Shown piece after piece: positions 48,470-56,797 of a stretch of DNA of 64,000 nucleotides; position 1 is the stretch's first letter, and each line of letters begins with the position of its first letter. The stretch is taken from contig NZ_ML214300.1 in assembly GCF_004785955.1 (NCBI RefSeq), positions 547,223 through 611,222 of the forward strand, written 5' to 3'. The notes beneath the pieces are model-generated. The model made no database searches, was not told where the DNA came from, and saw nothing but the letters and a program-made list of their open reading frames with translations. The translations under genes and the position numbers were made by a program. This DNA comes from Halostella litorea. Its GTDB lineage: Archaea > Halobacteriota > Halobacteria > Halobacteriales > Natronoarchaeaceae.

Positions 48470-49972
48470 TCAGTCGTCGGTCGGCGTCGCCTCCAGCCCC
48501 GTATCGTCGACGTCCACGTCCGGGTCCGTGAGGTCGCCGTCGCGCCACGTGCCGCGGCGGTACCAGGCGTAGGCGATCGCCGCGCCGACGACGTTGGACA
48601 CCGCAAAGGAGACCCAGATGCCGGACTCGCCGATCTCGCCGGCCGCGATCCACGCGATCGGGAACCGGACGACGCCGAGCATCAGCACGGATATCGCGGC
48701 CGCGGTGAGGGTCTTCCCGGCACCGCGGAAGCTCCCGGTGTAGGCCCGCATGATGCCGATGAAGCCGAATGTCAGCGCGACGTAGCGCAGGAACTGCGCG
48801 GCGATGTCGACGACCTCGGGGTCGGTCGTGAACACGTCCGCGATGGGCGCGGCCGCGAACCAGACGAGCACGCCCGCGACCGTGAGGACGCCGAACAGCA
48901 CCGTCGCCGCGAGCCGCGCGGCCCGTTCGGCGCGCTCGGGCCGGTCGGCGCCGATGTTCTGGCCGGTCATCGTCTCGACGCCGCGGGCGACGGCGATCGC
49001 CGGCAGGAAGATCACCGAGAACACGCGCGTCCCGATGCCGTAGGCGGCGACGACGGCGTCGGGGAACAGCGCGACGATGAACAGCAGGAGGTTCATCGAC
49101 ACCGCCCGGCCGGTCCCCTCGATGGAGGCGGGGATCCCGATCCGGACGAGGCGGCGCAGGTAGTCGAGGTCGGGGGCCATGTCCCGGAGGTTGATCTCGA
49201 CGCCGCGGGTCCCGCGGAACATGATCGCCAGGCCGACGACCAGCGCCAGCGCGCGGGAAAACACCGTCGCGATCGCCGCGCCGGTGATCCCCGATCCCGC
49301 GTAGCCGGTCGCCGCGTACAGCGACGATTCGAGGCCGCCCATGCCGAGCATCGAGAACAGCGGGTTCGCCTCGAACCCGAAGATGAGGAACGGGTCGAGG
49401 ACGATGTTCAGGACCACCGAGCCGAACATGACGAGCATCGGCGTGACCGTGTCGCCGTACCCCCGCATGAGCGCGATGAACACCGCGAAGCCGAACATGA
49501 ACGCCAGCCCCAGCGAGATGACCTCCATGTAGTTCGTCGCCAGGGGCAACACGTCCGCCGACGCGCCCATGACGCCGAGGAACCGGCCGACGATGAAGAA
49601 GCCGACCCCGCCGAGGAGGACCGACGCGATGATCGAGAACGTCACCGTCTGGGAGGCGGCGTACTCCGCCTCGCGCTCCTCGCCGGCCCCGGTGTACTGG
49701 GCGACGAGGACGCTGCCGGCGACGGAGATGCCCATTCCCAGCGAGATGAGCAGGAACACGAGCGGGAACGCGAAGCTGATCGCGGCCAGCGCGTCCGTGC
49801 TGTACTGGCCCAGCCAGAACGTGTCCGCGAGGTTGTAGGCGGTCTGGAACAGGTTCGTGACGACGATCGGCATCGACAGGAAAAAGAGGGGTTTGCCGAT
49901 GCTCCCGGAGGTGAGGTCGAACTCCTCGGGCCCCTTGAACAGCGCGCCGAGGCGGTCGCGGAGCCGCGTCAC
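48470..49972 (-). CDS. MATE family efflux transporter
   Basis: 500 residues with 12 predicted membrane helices in two halves. Diagnostic stretches are LTSGSIGKPLFFLSMPIVVT at the N-terminus, TAYNLADTFWLGQYS and VLVAQYTGAGEEREAEYAAS in the first half, and GIPASIEGTGRAVSMNLLLF in the second. It extrudes cationic drugs or metabolites using Na+ or H+. The start is GTG at 49970-49972, overlapping the TetR stop by 4 bp, so regulator and pump are co-translated. Confidence 0.94.
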   Translation of the reverse strand: MTRLRDRLGALFKGPEEFDLTSGSIGKPLFFLSMPIVVTNLFQTAYNLADTFWLGQYSTDALAAISFAFPLVFLLISLGMGISVAGSVLVAQYTGAGEEREAEYAASQTVTFSIIASVLLGGVGFFIVGRFLGVMGASADVLPLATNYMEVISLGLAFMFGFAVFIALMRGYGDTVTPMLVMFGSVVLNIVLDPFLIFGFEANPLFSMLGMGGLESSLYAATGYAGSGITGAAIATVFSRALALVVGLAIMFRGTRGVEINLRDMAPDLDYLRRLVRIGIPASIEGTGRAVSMNLLLFIVALFPDAVVAAYGIGTRVFSVIFLPAIAVARGVETMTGQNIGADRPERAERAARLAATVLFGVLTVAGVLVWFAAAPIADVFTTDPEVVDIAAQFLRYVALTFGFIGIMRAYTGSFRGAGKTLTAAAISVLMLGVVRFPIAWIAAGEIGESGIWVSFAVSNVVGAAIAYAWYRRGTWRDGDLTDPDVDVDDTGLEATPTDD

Positions 49973-50568
49973 GGCGCGACCTCCGTCCCATCGCCGGCGA
50001 ACAGTTGCCGCTCGGCGTACCTCGTCATGGTCGCGTACAGTCGGTCCGGCGAGTGGCCGACCGCGACCTGCCGGGTGTGTGCCCCCCGGATCGCCGTCAC
50101 GAGGAACTCCGCGGCGAGCGACGGTTCGACCCCGTCGTCGAACTCGCCGGCCTCGACGCCGGCCACGAGGATCGCCCGCAGCCGTTCGTGGAGGTACTCG
50201 TCGAAGTCGGCGAGCCGCTCCCGGACGGCGGCGTCGTACGGGGCCTGGGCGTTCACCTCGAGCATCGCCGTCCGGAACTCACCGTGGAGGGAGCCGTCGC
50301 CGTCCGTGAGTAACAGTTCGAGCAGGGAGTCGAGCCGTTCGCGGGGCGTGTCCCCGGCCAGTTCGTCGAGCCGGTCGGTGTAGCGCTCGTACAGCAGGTC
50401 GAGGAAGGCGATGAACAGCTGGTCCTTGCACTCGTAGTGGTAGTGGATGGACGCCTTGCTCACGTCCGCCTCGGCGGCGATGTCCTGGAGCGTGAGGTCG
50501 GCGTAGCCGTTGTCACAGAGGGCACGATACGTCGCTTCCAGTATCTCCGTCGCTGGTTCGTCGTCCAT
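49969..50568 (-). CDS. TetR family repressor (tetR1)
   Basis: 199 residues. The N-terminal HTH is ATYRALCDNGYADLTLQDIA followed by AEADVSKASIHYHYECKDQL, a textbook TetR domain. The C-terminal helical domain would bind the pump substrate. Located immediately upstream of and overlapping the MATE gene, it probably represses its own operon through the palindrome at 50588-50601. ATG at 50566-50568. Confidence 0.93.
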   Translation of the reverse strand: MDDEPATEILEATYRALCDNGYADLTLQDIAAEADVSKASIHYHYECKDQLFIAFLDLLYERYTDRLDELAGDTPRERLDSLLELLLTDGDGSLHGEFRTAMLEVNAQAPYDAAVRERLADFDEYLHERLRAILVAGVEAGEFDDGVEPSLAAEFLVTAIRGAHTRQVAVGHSPDRLYATMTRYAERQLFAGDGTEVAP

Positions 50569-50587
50569 ATCCGTCGTTACCACGCTT

Positions 50588-50601
50588 ACTAACCGGTTAG
50601 T
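50588..50601. promoter_or_regulatory. TetR operator, perfect 14-bp palindrome
   Basis: ACTAACCGGTTAGT, centred 27 bp upstream of the tetR1 ATG and just downstream of a TATA-like CCTTTTGA (minus strand), where a bound repressor would block initiation. Related sites occur at 51880-51893 and 51967-51980. Confidence 0.75.
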
Positions 50602-50692
50602 CAAAAGGCTTTGGAACGGCGATCCCGTGTGAATAGGGTCCCACACACGGCCCGGAGCGGCGCTTCGCTACCCGGCGGGCGAGTGACCGGGC

Positions 50693-50728
50693 ACTAACCC
50701 GCACATCAAAACGGTTATGCGGTGCGGG
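50693..50728. promoter_or_regulatory. Dyad upstream of tetR2
   Basis: CCCGCAC (50698-50704) and GTGCGGG (50722-50728) form a 7-bp inverted repeat around AT-rich DNA with TTATG. Half-site-like ACTAACC (50693-50699) and CGGTTA (50712-50717) recall the 14-bp operator. The dyad is 16 bp from the tetR2 ATG, in a position fit for autorepression. Confidence 0.5.
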
Positions 50729-50743
50729 ACGAACGTACTTGCA

Positions 50744-51343
50744 ATGGCCGACCCGTCGAAGCGCTCCTTCTCCGAGACCGACGAGGAGATCATGGGCGCG
50801 ACGTACCGCGCGCTGCGAGAACACGGCTACGCAGACCTCACGATAAAGCGTATCGCCGAGGAGTACGGCAAGTCGACCGCGGCGGTACACTACCACTACG
50901 ACACGAAAGACGACCTGCTCGCCGCGTTTCTGGACTTCATCCTCGACCAGTTCGTCGAGACGGTCCACGAGGTCGAGACGACGGACCCCGAACAGCGGCT
51001 GGAGTTGCTGCTCGACAAGCTACTCGTCGACCTTGAGGACCACCACGACCTACTGGTCGCGATGCTGGAGATGCGGAGCCAGGCACCGTACAAGGAGGCG
51101 TTCGGCGAGCGCTTCCAGCAGAACGACGAGTACATCCGGTACATGCTCCAGACGGTGATAGACCACGGGATCAAGGAGGGCGTGTTCGCGGACGTCGACG
51201 CGGAGCACGTCGCGCGGGCGCTCATGACCATCGTCGACGGCGCCCGCACCCGCGCGAGCGTGCTGGACGACCCGGACTCGCTCGCGACGGCGCGGCGGAC
51301 GGCCGAGGAGTACGTGGACGCGGTGCTGCTAACCGAGGACTGA
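50744..51343 (+). CDS. TetR family repressor (tetR2)
   Basis: 199 residues, paralogous to tetR1. HTH: ATYRALREHGYADLTIKRIA then EEYGKSTAAVHYHYDTKDDL. The C-terminal ligand-binding domain is also related (AMLEMRSQAPYKEAFGERFQ against AMLEVNAQAPYDAAVRERLA in tetR1). It faces the ABC exporter 657 bp downstream and is divergent from tetR1. The two repressors probably recognise similar operators. The ATG at 50744 follows a short leader. Confidence 0.92.
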   Translation: MADPSKRSFSETDEEIMGATYRALREHGYADLTIKRIAEEYGKSTAAVHYHYDTKDDLLAAFLDFILDQFVETVHEVETTDPEQRLELLLDKLLVDLEDHHDLLVAMLEMRSQAPYKEAFGERFQQNDEYIRYMLQTVIDHGIKEGVFADVDAEHVARALMTIVDGARTRASVLDDPDSLATARRTAEEYVDAVLLTED

Positions 51344-51440
51344 CGGGCCCGCCGGCCGCCGACCCCACACTTGTCGTACCCAATTGACCCTAGCGGCTGC
51401 TCCGGGGACGTCCGCTGTCGTCGACCCGAACCGGTCCGTC

Positions 51441-51872
51441 TCAGTCGTCCCAGCCGTCCGTCGCCGTGGCCGCGTCGGGGTCCGGGTCCGTGACGTCCGC
51501 GTTACACCAGTGGCAGAACTCGATCTCCGGGTCCAGCTCCCGGCCGCAGTTCGGGCAGTGGCTCCGCCGTCCGTCGGTCGGCGCGGTCACGCGAGCGACC
51601 GCGTTGTGGGCGCGGGCGAGGGCGTACGCGTCGAAGACGCTGAACGCGCCGACGACCAGCACCGGGGCTATCGCCGCCGGGTCGACCGCGTCGCCGTTCG
51701 CGAGCGCCTCGGCGGTGGCCGGGTCGACGAACAGCACGGTGGCGACAAACAGGGCGAGGAGCCAGGTGACCGCCCGCCGCCACCGCCGGAGGTACAGGTG
51801 GCCGAGCCCGGTCACGAACGCGGCGAGCAGTGCGGCGAGCCACGGCCGTTTGCGCTGGATCGACTCTCGCAT
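51441..51872 (-). CDS. Membrane protein with C-terminal zinc ribbon
   Basis: 143 residues. Two or three membrane helices (WLAALLAAFVTGLGHLYLRR; AVTWLLALFVATVLFVDPAT; IAPVLVVGAFSVFDAYALAR), then a zinc ribbon HCPNCGRELDPEIEFCHWCN (two CxxC pairs). Conserved type in haloarchaea; function unknown. Its promoter contains an operator-like site at 51880-51893 between TATA and ATG, so it may belong to the TetR regulon. Confidence 0.8.
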   Translation of the reverse strand: MRESIQRKRPWLAALLAAFVTGLGHLYLRRWRRAVTWLLALFVATVLFVDPATAEALANGDAVDPAAIAPVLVVGAFSVFDAYALARAHNAVARVTAPTDGRRSHCPNCGRELDPEIEFCHWCNADVTDPDPDAATATDGWDD

Positions 51873-51879
51873 GAATGTG

Positions 51880-51893
51880 ACTGAGTAGTTAGT
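51880..51893. promoter_or_regulatory. Operator-like site in the zinc-ribbon gene promoter
   Basis: ACTGAGTAGTTAGT matches the tetR1 operator at 10 of 14 positions. It lies within the dyad TGACT-8 bp-AGTCA (51878-51895), between TTATAG (minus-strand TATA near 51898-51903) and the ATG at 51872. Confidence 0.6.
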
Positions 51894-51966
51894 CAGCTAT
51901 AAGTCTTCTTCCCACTCACCCGTCTCTTCGGCCCACAAACCGACCGCGTCCGCTGGCTACTTACGT

Positions 51967-51980
51967 ACTGGCCGGTTAGA
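51967..51980. promoter_or_regulatory. Operator-like site in the ABC exporter promoter
   Basis: ACTGGCCGGTTAGA matches the tetR1 operator at 11 of 14 positions and lies within the wider dyad GTACTG-10 bp-CAGTAC (51965-51986), 20 bp before the ABC ATPase ATG. Confidence 0.65.
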
Positions 51981-51999
51981 CAGTACCGATCAGTTTCCC

Positions 52000-53031
52000 A
52001 TGCCCGCGATTCAGGTGGACGGATTGACCAAGGAGTTCGACGGCGTGACGGCGGTCGACGACCTCTCGTTTGCGGTCGAGGAGGGCGAGCTGTTCGGCCT
52101 CCTCGGGCCGAACGGCGCGGGGAAGTCGACGCTCATCAACATGCTCGTCACCCTCCTGCGGCCGAGCGCCGGGACCGCGTCGGTCGACGGCCACGACGTC
52201 GTCGAGGAGACGGCCGCCGTCCGCAACAGCCTCGGGATCGTGTTCCAGGAGCCGGCGCTCGACGAGGAGCTGACCGGCGCGGAGAACCTGGCGTTTCACG
52301 CGCGGCTGTACGGGCTGAGCGGGCGGGAGCGCGAGCGCCGGACCGACGAGGTGCTGGAGCTCGTCGGGCTGACCGGGGAGCGCGACGACCCGGTCAACAC
52401 GTACTCCGGCGGGATGAAGCGCCGCCTCGAGATCGCTCGCGGGCTGTTGCACGAACCGTCGGTGCTGTTCCTCGACGAGCCGACCACCGGCCTGGACGCG
52501 CGGACCCGCCGGGACACGTGGGAGTACATTCGGCGGCTGAACCGGGAGTCCGGCGTCTCCATCGTGTTGACCACCCACTACATCGAGGAGGCCGAACAGC
52601 TCTGTGACCGCGTCGCCATCGTCGACGAGGGGGAAGTCGCCGCGATCGACTCGCCCGAGGCACTCAAGCGGTCGCTGGGCGGCGACGTCGTGTCGCTGGA
52701 GACCGACGGCCCGGCCGCCGCCCTGCGCGACCGCCTCGACGAGCGGCCGTGGGTCGTCGAACACGCCGGCACCGACGCCGGCGTCAACGTCACCGTCGAC
52801 AGCGGCGGGTCGCGGGTCGCCGACCTGGTGCGGCTGGCCGACGACGCCGGCGTAACCGTCACCGGCGTCGACATCCACCGGCCGAACCTGGAGGCTGTGT
52901 TCCTCTCGCTGACGGGGACGACGATCGCCGAACGGAACGCCGGCGACGAGAAGGCGGCCGTGGACCGCATCGGGGACGCGGACGACCGGTCGCGCCGCGC
53001 CGGCGTCGCGGCGACGGAGGGCGACGAATGA
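52000..53031 (+). CDS. ABC transporter ATP-binding protein (drug/ABC-2 exporter)
   Basis: 343 residues. Walker A GPNGAGKSTLINMLVTLLRP, Q-loop near VFQEPALDEELTGAEN, signature YSGGMKRRLEIARGLLHEP, Walker B SVLFLDEPTTGLDARTRRDT and H-loop TTHYIEEAEQLCDRVAIV. The extended C-terminal domain (about 230-343) is typical of DrrA-type exporters. It pairs with the permease through a 4-bp ATGA overlap. Confidence 0.95.
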   Translation: MPAIQVDGLTKEFDGVTAVDDLSFAVEEGELFGLLGPNGAGKSTLINMLVTLLRPSAGTASVDGHDVVEETAAVRNSLGIVFQEPALDEELTGAENLAFHARLYGLSGRERERRTDEVLELVGLTGERDDPVNTYSGGMKRRLEIARGLLHEPSVLFLDEPTTGLDARTRRDTWEYIRRLNRESGVSIVLTTHYIEEAEQLCDRVAIVDEGEVAAIDSPEALKRSLGGDVVSLETDGPAAALRDRLDERPWVVEHAGTDAGVNVTVDSGGSRVADLVRLADDAGVTVTGVDIHRPNLEAVFLSLTGTTIAERNAGDEKAAVDRIGDADDRSRRAGVAATEGDE

Positions 53032-53798
53032 ACCTCGTTGACCCGCTCGGCGTCTACGCGCTGTGGCTCCGCGACGTCAAGCGCTTCCTCCGGACGCCCT
53101 CCAGGATCGTTGGCTCCATCGCGATGCCGCTGCTGTTCCTCGTGTTCCTGGCCTTCGGCTTCGGCGGCGCGGCCATCCCCGGCCTCCCCGAGGGGGTCGA
53201 CTACCTCCAGTACCTCGTCCCCGGGATGGTCGGGTTCACGATGCTGTTCGGGGCGTCGTTCGCCGGGCTCTCGATCCTCTCGGACCAGGACGTGGGGTTC
53301 CTGAAGGAGATCCTCGTCGCGCCCATCAGCCGCACCTCCATCGTGCTGGGGCGGATCGCCGGCGGGTCGACGACGGCGCTCGTCCAGGCGGCGTTGATCC
53401 TCCTGCTTTCCCTCCCGCTGGGCTTCCGGATCGCGAGTCCGCTGTCGCTGCCGCTTGCCTTCCTCGTGCTCGTGCTGATCGCGGTCACGTTCGTCGGGTT
53501 CGGGGTCGCGCTCGCCTCGCAGTTCAGCGACAGCGAGGGGTTCGGGCTCGTCGTCCAGTTCGTCATCTTCCCGCTGTTTTTCCTCTCGGGCGCGATCTAC
53601 CCGGTCGCGAGCCTGCCGGAGCCGGTCCAGTTGCTCGCCTACGTCAACCCGCTCACCTACGGCGTCGACGCCCTGCGGGCGGTGCTCGTCGGCACCTCGG
53701 CCCACCCGCTGGCCGTCGACTTCGGCGCGCTCGTCGTCTCGTCGGTCGTCACGGTCGGCGTCGGGACGTACCTGTTCGAGCGCGTCGAGGCGGTGTGA
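53028..53798 (+). CDS. ABC-2 type permease
   Basis: 256 residues with six membrane helices and the ABC-2 motif region GAIYPVASLPEPVQLLAYVN, followed by PLTYGVDALRAVLVGTSAHP. It pumps out drugs or lipids with the ATPase at 52000. ATG at 53028 overlaps the ATPase stop (ATGA), so the two are translated together. Confidence 0.93.
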   Translation: MNLVDPLGVYALWLRDVKRFLRTPSRIVGSIAMPLLFLVFLAFGFGGAAIPGLPEGVDYLQYLVPGMVGFTMLFGASFAGLSILSDQDVGFLKEILVAPISRTSIVLGRIAGGSTTALVQAALILLLSLPLGFRIASPLSLPLAFLVLVLIAVTFVGFGVALASQFSDSEGFGLVVQFVIFPLFFLSGAIYPVASLPEPVQLLAYVNPLTYGVDALRAVLVGTSAHPLAVDFGALVVSSVVTVGVGTYLFERVEAV

Positions 53799-53829
53799 GC
53801 CGCCCGGCGGATCCGGCCACCGCGCCCGC

Positions 53830-54615
53830 TCAGCCCTCGTACGCCTCGAACCACGACGAGGCCGTCGCCTGCAACGCCGCGGTCGTGCTGCCGAGGTTGA
53901 GCATCCGGTAGCCGTCGGCCGCCTTCTCGTTCACGTCGTCCATGCCGAACCCGAGGCCGCCGAGCGGGACGCCCGCGTCGACGGCGGCCTCGCGGACCGT
54001 CTCGACCGCGTCTTCCACGGCTGAATGGGTCGGCTCGCCGGGGTGGCCGAGCGACACCGCGAGGTCGAGCGGCCCGGCGAAGACGAACCCCAGGTCGGGG
54101 ACGGCGAGGATCTCCTCTATGTTCTCCACCGCCGTCGGGTTCTCGATGGTCACCCCCACGACTACCTCCTCGTCCTCCGTCGCGGCGTAGTCCTCGGCCG
54201 TCCCCCACCGGCTCGCCCGGGGGTTGGCGAACCCCCGCTCGCCGGGGTCGCCGTCGTACTCGAACCTGGCCGCCCGGACGGCGCGGCGCGCCTCCTCGGA
54301 CGTCTCGATCCGTGAGAGGAACAGGGTCCGGACGCCGGCGTCGAGGGCCTTCCGGACCAGCGTGGGATCCGGCTCGGGCAGGCGGACGAGCAGTTCGGTC
54401 CCGCCGGCGTCCGCCGCGCGGAGCAAATCCTCCAGCCGGTCGCCGTCCCGGGGACCCGGCCCGCCGTGCTCCAAGTCGATCCAGACGAAGTCGAGGCCGA
54501 GTTCGCCGTACAGTTCGACTAGCTTCGGGCTGTACGTGTCGTCGAGGACGCCCAGCGCGACGTCGCCGTCGTCGAGCGTCCGCCGCAGGTCGTTCGTTCG
54601 GGGTGCGGAAGTCAC
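53830..54615 (-). CDS. HpcH/HpaI aldolase family protein
   Basis: 261-residue TIM-barrel class II aldolase-like protein. Motifs: FVWIDLEHGGPGPRDGDRLE with the metal-site acidic residue, GVRTLFLSRIETSEEARRAV, GVTIENPTAVENIEEILAVP and FVFAGPLDLAVSLGHPGEPT. Family members cleave 2-keto-3-deoxy or 4-hydroxy-2-oxo acids. The start is GTG at 54613-54615. The exact substrate is unclear. Confidence 0.9.
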   Translation of the reverse strand: MTSAPRTNDLRRTLDDGDVALGVLDDTYSPKLVELYGELGLDFVWIDLEHGGPGPRDGDRLEDLLRAADAGGTELLVRLPEPDPTLVRKALDAGVRTLFLSRIETSEEARRAVRAARFEYDGDPGERGFANPRASRWGTAEDYAATEDEEVVVGVTIENPTAVENIEEILAVPDLGFVFAGPLDLAVSLGHPGEPTHSAVEDAVETVREAAVDAGVPLGGLGFGMDDVNEKAADGYRMLNLGSTTAALQATASSWFEAYEG

Positions 54616-54695
54616 GTTCGTTCGACGGCGGAGAGTTCAATAAGGCTCGGGGGTGGGCCGGGGATACGTCACGCGGACGGTCCCGACCCGCGGCA

Positions 54696-55784
54696 TCAGT
54701 CGAACCCGCTGACGAGCGTCACGAGCCACTGCGCTGGGTCGCCACGCCGGCGGACCTCGACGCGCTCGACCCACTTCACCCACTGGAAGCCGCGGCGGCC
54801 GGGCGCGACGAGGCGCAGCGGCGCGCCGTGGCCGTGGGCGAGCGGTTCGTCGTCCACCCGCGTGGCGAGCAGGGCGTCGCGGGCCTCCTCGATGGGGAGG
54901 CTCCAGCGGTAACCCGTCACGGAGACGAAGCGGACGTGGCTGGCGTCGGCCGCCGGCCCCGCCGCGTCGAGCAGGTCGCCGACGCGGACGCCGCGCCACG
55001 ACTGGACCGTGTACCAGCCGCTCGTGCAGTCGAGCAGCGCCTCGCGCTCGGCGGCGGGGTCGAGGTCGGCGTACCCGAGTTCGGCGGGGGCGGCCACCGC
55101 GCCGTCGACCGTCAGCGACCACGAATCGAGGTCGACGGGGTCGGGGTCGTCCGCGACCCACGACGTGACCGGGAACGCGGCGTTGCCATCGCCCTCCCGG
55201 GGCTGGGAGCCGGTGAACCGGCGGTCCGCCGCCGCGGTGCCGGCGAGGCGGCCGACGAGTTCCTGGCCGCGGTAGGCGACCGCCCCGGCGACGAGCAGGG
55301 CCGAGTACCGGAGCGCCGTGCGCCGGCCGTCGAAGTCCGCCCGCCGGGGCGGCCTGAACCGACTGCGGACGTGGAGCAGGAGGAGCGGGACGAGCGCCAG
55401 CCCGAACCCGACGTGGACCGACAGCAGCGTCCAGTACGCGAGGCGGACGTCGACGCCGAGCGCCCAGGCGATCCCCGACCCCAGCGCGCCGAGGGCGGCG
55501 GCGAGCGTCAGGACCGACAGCGCCGTCGACGGCCGCCACCGGTCGCTGTCGGTCAGCCGATGGCGGACGCGGGCGAGCTTGAACGCCAGCACCGCGACCA
55601 GCGTCAGCCCGGCGATCCGGTGGGCCCAGAACACGGGCCACCAGTTCGGCGTGCCGAGCGTGAACGAGACGAGCCCGGAGCCGACCTCGAAGGCGACGAG
55701 GGCGAACAGCGACCAGTCGACGACCCGCGGCGACGGGCGGAGCCACGCCACCCCGCGTGCGACCGGACCGGGCGCGTCGCGCAT
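54696..55784 (-). CDS. Molybdopterin-dependent oxidoreductase with N-terminal membrane helices
   Basis: 362 residues. The N-terminal half has four membrane helices (SLFALVAFEVGSGLVSFTLG; AHRIAGLTLVAVLAFKLARV; LAAALGALGSGIAWALGVDV; LLSVHVGFGLALVPLLLLHV), with His in positions reminiscent of haem-binding cytochrome b561-like domains. The C-terminal half is a sulfite-oxidase-type molybdopterin domain: the Mo-ligand Cys is in EALLDCTSGWYTVQSWRGVR, followed by VSVTGYRWSLPIEEARDALL and WVKWVERVEVRRRGDPAQWL. A membrane-bound reductase or dehydrogenase is inferred. ATG at 55782-55784 preferred. Confidence 0.85.
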   Translation of the reverse strand: MRDAPGPVARGVAWLRPSPRVVDWSLFALVAFEVGSGLVSFTLGTPNWWPVFWAHRIAGLTLVAVLAFKLARVRHRLTDSDRWRPSTALSVLTLAAALGALGSGIAWALGVDVRLAYWTLLSVHVGFGLALVPLLLLHVRSRFRPPRRADFDGRRTALRYSALLVAGAVAYRGQELVGRLAGTAAADRRFTGSQPREGDGNAAFPVTSWVADDPDPVDLDSWSLTVDGAVAAPAELGYADLDPAAEREALLDCTSGWYTVQSWRGVRVGDLLDAAGPAADASHVRFVSVTGYRWSLPIEEARDALLATRVDDEPLAHGHGAPLRLVAPGRRGFQWVKWVERVEVRRRGDPAQWLVTLVSGFD

Positions 55785-55936
55785 GGCTACGGATGGGGAC
55801 CGCAGCACCAAGAGCCACACGCCGGGCCGACGCCCGCGCACCGGGTGGGGTGGCCCCATGTTCACGTCGTAACCCGCAACTACCGGACAACCAACCTCGA
55901 AATACGCCTTTTCGCGTCCGCGGCGTCGGTCCCGAC

Positions 55937-56185
55937 ATGGCGGAGCGCTACATCGACCGCGAGACGCTGCTGGACCTCACGGTGAACATCATCCCCCTCG
56001 GGATACTCGCGTTCTTCTTCGTCCTCTTCCTCGTCGTGTCGCCGTGGGGGTGGGACCCGCTGTTCACGACGCTGATGCTCGGCCTGATCGTCTGGCACTT
56101 CCTCCTGCTCGCGCTCCTGACGTGGCTCGCCGGCCGGACTATCGCCAAGGAGGAACGCACCGGCGAACCGCAACACACCGAGTAG
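55937..56185 (+). CDS. Small two-helix membrane protein
   Basis: 82 residues: MAERYIDRETLLDLTVNI, then helix IPLGILAFFFVLFLVVSPWG and helix LFTTLMLGLIVWHFLLLALL, with a charged C-terminus. It resembles a conserved haloarchaeal family (DUF6684-like) found near oxidase genes. Divergent from the molybdopterin gene across about 150 bp, with TATA-like AATACGCC (55900-55907) about 30 bp upstream. Confidence 0.72.
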   Translation: MAERYIDRETLLDLTVNIIPLGILAFFFVLFLVVSPWGWDPLFTTLMLGLIVWHFLLLALLTWLAGRTIAKEERTGEPQHTE

Positions 56186-56680
56186 TCAGCCCGCCTCGAC
56201 CGTCGCCTCGTCGCCGTCGACGACCAGTTCGAGGTGGTCGGTCTTCGGGCGCTGTGACTGGCAGGCGGTCGTGTACGCGAGCCGGTAGCGGCCGTCGCCG
56301 GGGACCGTCGCCCGCCCCTCGCACAGTTCGAACCCGGTCCCCTGGTAGACGATGTCGTCGAGGAACGTCTTCCGTTTGCCCGTCCCGCCGTCCCCGCCCT
56401 CGAACGCCGTCAGCGATAGCTGGCCGTCCGCGGGCGTGGCGTCCAGCGACCACCCCTCCGGGGCGAACGCGACGTAGCCGTCCTCGGCGAAGTCCCGGCC
56501 CACGTTGGCGACGAACAGTTCGACGTCGAGGCTCGCGCCCCGCCCCGTCCGGGTCACGTCCGAGACCTCGGCGTCGACGATCAGCGACGGACGCTGGATC
56601 CAGAACTTGTACACCGTGATCGACGTGGCGACCACGGCTGCGATCGGGACGACCCATCCCGAGAGTAGCGGCGGAACCAT
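56186..56680 (-). CDS. Membrane-anchored protein of unknown function
   Basis: 164 residues. One N-terminal helix (WVVPIAAVVATSITVYKFWI), then a beta-rich domain (VDAEVSDVTRTGRGASLDVE; YVAFAPEGWSLDATPADG) with an acidic C-terminus. Its stop abuts the convergent 55937 gene. No family recognised with confidence. Confidence 0.7.
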   Translation of the reverse strand: MVPPLLSGWVVPIAAVVATSITVYKFWIQRPSLIVDAEVSDVTRTGRGASLDVELFVANVGRDFAEDGYVAFAPEGWSLDATPADGQLSLTAFEGGDGGTGKRKTFLDDIVYQGTGFELCEGRATVPGDGRYRLAYTTACQSQRPKTDHLELVVDGDEATVEAG

Positions 56681-56797
56681 CGCTCGGCGAACCGGTCCAG
56701 CCGCTTGTAGGTCTGTCGGTTCCGTTCGGCGAGGTGAATCGCACAGTACCGTCGAAAACCACGGTACTGCAACGCCCCAACTACGCTTGATTACCTG

